A stretch of 15,346 nt of DNA from Propionibacteriaceae bacterium UBA5174 (lineage in GTDB: Bacteria; Actinomycetota; Actinomycetes; Propionibacteriales; Propionibacteriaceae), in NCBI GenBank assembly GCA_002413345.1, contig DHWU01000065.1:1-15346 (forward strand), given 5' to 3'. This document shows, one piece after another, positions 13,517-15,346 of this stretch. Positions within the stretch are counted from its first letter, which is position 1. Every line of letters begins with the position of its first letter. The translations under genes were made by a program, and so were the position numbers. Under the pieces are notes generated by a model. That model ran no database searches and was not told the DNA's origin. It saw only the letters and a list, made by a program, of their open reading frames with translations.

Positions 13517-13544
13517 CCTGAGAGAACTTGACCAAACTCTCAGG
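13517..13544. promoter_or_regulatory. Inverted repeat upstream of rpfB-like gene
   Basis: CCTGAGAG (13517-13524) and CTCTCAGG (13537-13544) are perfect 8-nt inverse copies separated by 12 nt. The spacer contains TTGACC (13528-13533), a possible -35 box. No matching -10 box is clear. The symmetry and position, 54 nt before the rpf start, suit a regulator site covering a promoter; that is inference. Confidence 0.4.
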
Positions 13545-13597
13545 TTCAGGCAGTCTGTTCTCAGTAAACCGTTGCCTACAGCACAGGAACCTCTGCT

Positions 13598-14680
13598 TTG
13601 AAGAAGATCCTCACCACCGCTGCGCTCACCTTGGTCCTCGTTGGTGGCGGCACCACAACTGCCTCCGCTCTACACAAGGACGTGCAACTGACTGTCGATG
13701 GACAGGCAGTGCCGGGTAGCACCTTCGCGGTCACGGTGGCCGATGTCCTCAACGGCAATGGCATCACCTTGGCACCTGGCGATGTTGTTGCCCCGTCCCT
13801 CGACGCCAAGATTGAAGACGGGCAGACGGTCGCATTGCAGTACGCCAAGACCCTGACCCTGTCCGTTGACGGCAAGACCGATACCTTCACTACCCTGGCG
13901 CCGAACTTGCGGGCGGCAGTTGCTGATCGCGGTATTGAAGCGCTGGACCAAGCCTGGACCTCTGTCGGCTTGGACGCCCCGCTGCCTCGCGGCGCTGGCA
14001 CCGTCAGCATCAGCACCCCTAAGCCCATTGAACTGTCGGTCGCTGGCAAGTCCACCACGATCACCAGCAATGCCAACACTGTGGCCGACCTACTCTCCGA
14101 GCAGGGCCTGAGCGCAGACGCCGATGACATCGTCGCTCCGTCCGCCGAAACGGTCCTTACCTCGGGAGCCAAAGTTCGATTGGATCGGGTGGAAGTCACC
14201 ACCAAGCAGATCACCGAGGATGTCGAGGCTCCGGTCACCAAGACCAAGAACTCCGCACTTTGGGCTGGCGAGACCAAGACTCTGGTCGCCGGCAAGGACG
14301 GCCGTGCTGACCGTACGTACCAAATCACCACGGTAAACGGGAAGGTGACCGAGAAGGTCATCGTCACCGAGACGGTTCTGCTGGCTGCCAAGGCCGCCAG
14401 CGTTGAGGTGGGCACCAAGACCTCCGCCAACGGAGTTGGCATAAATCTGGCCCGCGCTGCAATGTGGGACAAGATCGCTCGGTGCGAATCCGGTGGCAAC
14501 TGGAGCATCAACACCGGCAACGGTTACTACGGCGGTCTCCAGTTCAACCTGGCAGCTTGGCAATCAAATGGTGGCCGGGACTTCGCCGCGTACCCACACA
14601 AAGCGACCCGCGAACAACAGATCACCGTGGCTAACCGCTACTACGCCAAGTCGGGCACCGGCCCGTGGAGCTGCGCTTAG
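13598..14680 (+). CDS. rpfB: RpfB-like resuscitation-promoting factor (DUF348 x3, G5, lysozyme-like)
   Basis: A 360-residue secreted or wall-associated muralytic enzyme. Resuscitation-promoting factors cut peptidoglycan and help dormant actinobacteria resume growth. In order: a short signal or anchor sequence (1-24), three DUF348 ubiquitin-like domains (about 28-70, 87-130, 145-190), a G5 domain (about 198-272) and the transglycosylase-like Rpf domain (about 285-360) with catalytic Glu297 in ARCESGGNW, NGYYGGLQF and the paired cysteines Cys296 and Cys359. This is the canonical RpfB layout. The start is TTG at 13598, preceded by AGGAA, and it gives a proper MKK signal sequence. The gene is followed 78 nt later by a shorter paralogue in the same orientation. 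Confidence 0.93.
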   Translation: MKKILTTAALTLVLVGGGTTTASALHKDVQLTVDGQAVPGSTFAVTVADVLNGNGITLAPGDVVAPSLDAKIEDGQTVALQYAKTLTLSVDGKTDTFTTLAPNLRAAVADRGIEALDQAWTSVGLDAPLPRGAGTVSISTPKPIELSVAGKSTTITSNANTVADLLSEQGLSADADDIVAPSAETVLTSGAKVRLDRVEVTTKQITEDVEAPVTKTKNSALWAGETKTLVAGKDGRADRTYQITTVNGKVTEKVIVTETVLLAAKAASVEVGTKTSANGVGINLARAAMWDKIARCESGGNWSINTGNGYYGGLQFNLAAWQSNGGRDFAAYPHKATREQQITVANRYYAKSGTGPWSCA

Positions 14681-14699
14681 CAGCATCTTCCATACCAAA

Positions 14700-14726
14700 C
14701 CGCAATCTGCGGTCGCTTTCGGCCGC
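14700..14726 (+). promoter_or_regulatory. Mutually exclusive hairpins between the two rpf genes
   Basis: CCGCA-ATC-TGCGG (14700-14712) and GCGGTCG-CTTT-CGGCCGC (14709-14726, one G-T wobble) share GCGG and cannot form together. No U-tract follows. This could be an mRNA processing or attenuation element, or a weak terminator of the first rpf gene. Confidence 0.3.
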
Positions 14727-14758
14727 CCAAAAGACCCCTCACCCCCCGAGAGGAAACT

Positions 14759-15346
14759 ATGAAAAAGCTCATCGCTATCTCCCTGCTCACCTTCACCCTG
14801 GTGTTCATCGGATCCGTCACCGCCCCCACCGCGACAGCCGCCGCTTCGACGACTGTGACTTTGAAAGTCGGCAACGGTAAGGCCAAGATCGTTCGAACAA
14901 AGGCCCGCACCGTGGGCCAACTACTTGCCCAGCGCAAGGTGACCTTGGGCGTCCACGATTGGGTATCCCCGTCGTTAACCACCAAGCTCACCCGCTCAAC
15001 CAAGATCAAGGTAGTGCGAGTGAACATTCACACCGCCACGGTTACCGAGAAGGTCACCGCAGTGGTCAAGAAGAACAACGCCAGCCTCAAGCGAGGCAAG
15101 ACCAAGGTCTTGGTTTCGGGTTCTACCGGAAAGGCCGTTCGCACCTACAGCATCACCAAGGTGAATGGCTCGGTGACCAAGAAGGTGCAGCTCGCCGAGA
15201 CTGTTCTCGTGGCGCCAACCACCAAAGTGATTTCGGTTGGCACTAAAGGCCCAGCCCTGAACACTGCTCGATCGAATCTGTGGAACAAGATCGCCCGGTG
15301 CGAATCCGGCGGCCGCTGGAGCATCAACACCGGCAACGGCTACTAC
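14759..15346 (+). CDS. Second Rpf-family protein (one DUF348, G5, lysozyme-like), cut by window end
   Basis: An open frame of 196 codons from ATG 14759, with AGAGGAAA just upstream, that runs off the window end without a stop. The signal peptide (about 1-28, ending ATAAA) is followed by one DUF348 domain (about 31-73), a G5 domain (about 85-162) and the beginning of the Rpf lysozyme-like domain with WNKIARCESGGRWSINTGNG (catalytic Glu182). The start of the catalytic domain is almost identical to that of the upstream gene at both DNA and protein level, while the N-terminal half has diverged and is very Lys-rich. It is therefore a tandem paralogue lacking two DUF348 domains, or one that lost them. 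About 50 more residues of the catalytic domain are expected beyond the window. Confidence 0.92.
   Translation, partial: MKKLIAISLLTFTLVFIGSVTAPTATAAASTTVTLKVGNGKAKIVRTKARTVGQLLAQRKVTLGVHDWVSPSLTTKLTRSTKIKVVRVNIHTATVTEKVTAVVKKNNASLKRGKTKVLVSGSTGKAVRTYSITKVNGSVTKKVQLAETVLVAPTTKVISVGTKGPALNTARSNLWNKIARCESGGRWSINTGNGYY

Noticed and set aside
13484..13597. A ydaO-type (c-di-AMP) riboswitch, which often precedes rpf genes in actinobacteria.
   Set aside because: The gap between the sodA terminator and the start is only about 114 nt and shows none of the conserved ydaO core; only the inverted repeat is present.
13576..14520. A 314-codon minus-strand open frame opposite rpfB.
   Set aside because: Low-complexity Ser/Val/Thr-rich antisense shadow; a similar frame appears opposite the second rpf gene because the DNA is duplicated.

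Overview
The window is GC-rich and densely packed on both strands, and it looks like the chromosome of an actinobacterium. Grounds for this are two resuscitation-promoting-factor-type cell-wall lysozymes, an LAxTG (class E-type) sorting signal, a superoxide dismutase of the mycobacterial kind, a fused ECF transporter ATPase, frequent GTG/TTG starts and many 4-nt ATGA/GTGA gene overlaps. I cannot name the genus.

Layout. 1-70 and 876-940 hold copies of a short palindromic repeat (REP-like) that bracket a divergent pair: an ArsR-type regulator (-) and a small VOC/glyoxalase-fold protein (+). Next come a MarC-family membrane protein (-, 1045-1659), an RtcB-type RNA ligase (+, 1828-3048) and, convergent with it, a YccF membrane protein (-, 3053-3463). 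From 3613 to 5930 runs an RNA-modification operon, trmB - truA - an RsmC-like methyltransferase, joined by ATGA overlaps and followed by a 54-codon small ORF.

The centre (about 6015-12760) is the most interesting part. A cobalamin riboswitch precedes six translationally coupled genes. Three encode exported proteins sharing a paralogous domain of about 105 residues (C-x-G-V ... C ... YWSYWH ... EGW). The first of these also carries a prenyltransferase-type alpha/alpha-barrel-like region and an LANTG sortase signal. The second ends in an Ig-like domain and the third in a Ser/Thr/Ala-rich stalk plus a membrane or sorting tail. The last three genes encode a complete ECF importer: EcfT, a two-headed EcfA ATPase and an S component. 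Together these suggest a cell-surface vitamin B12 capture and uptake system. The first protein recalls animal intrinsic factor/transcobalamin with its two domains in reverse order. The riboswitch and the ECF modules are direct evidence; the B12-binding role of the three exported proteins is inference.

Downstream are an Fe/Mn superoxide dismutase with a strong intrinsic terminator, then two tandem RpfB-like genes. The first is complete (three DUF348, G5, lysozyme-like domain). The second has only one DUF348 and is cut by the window end.
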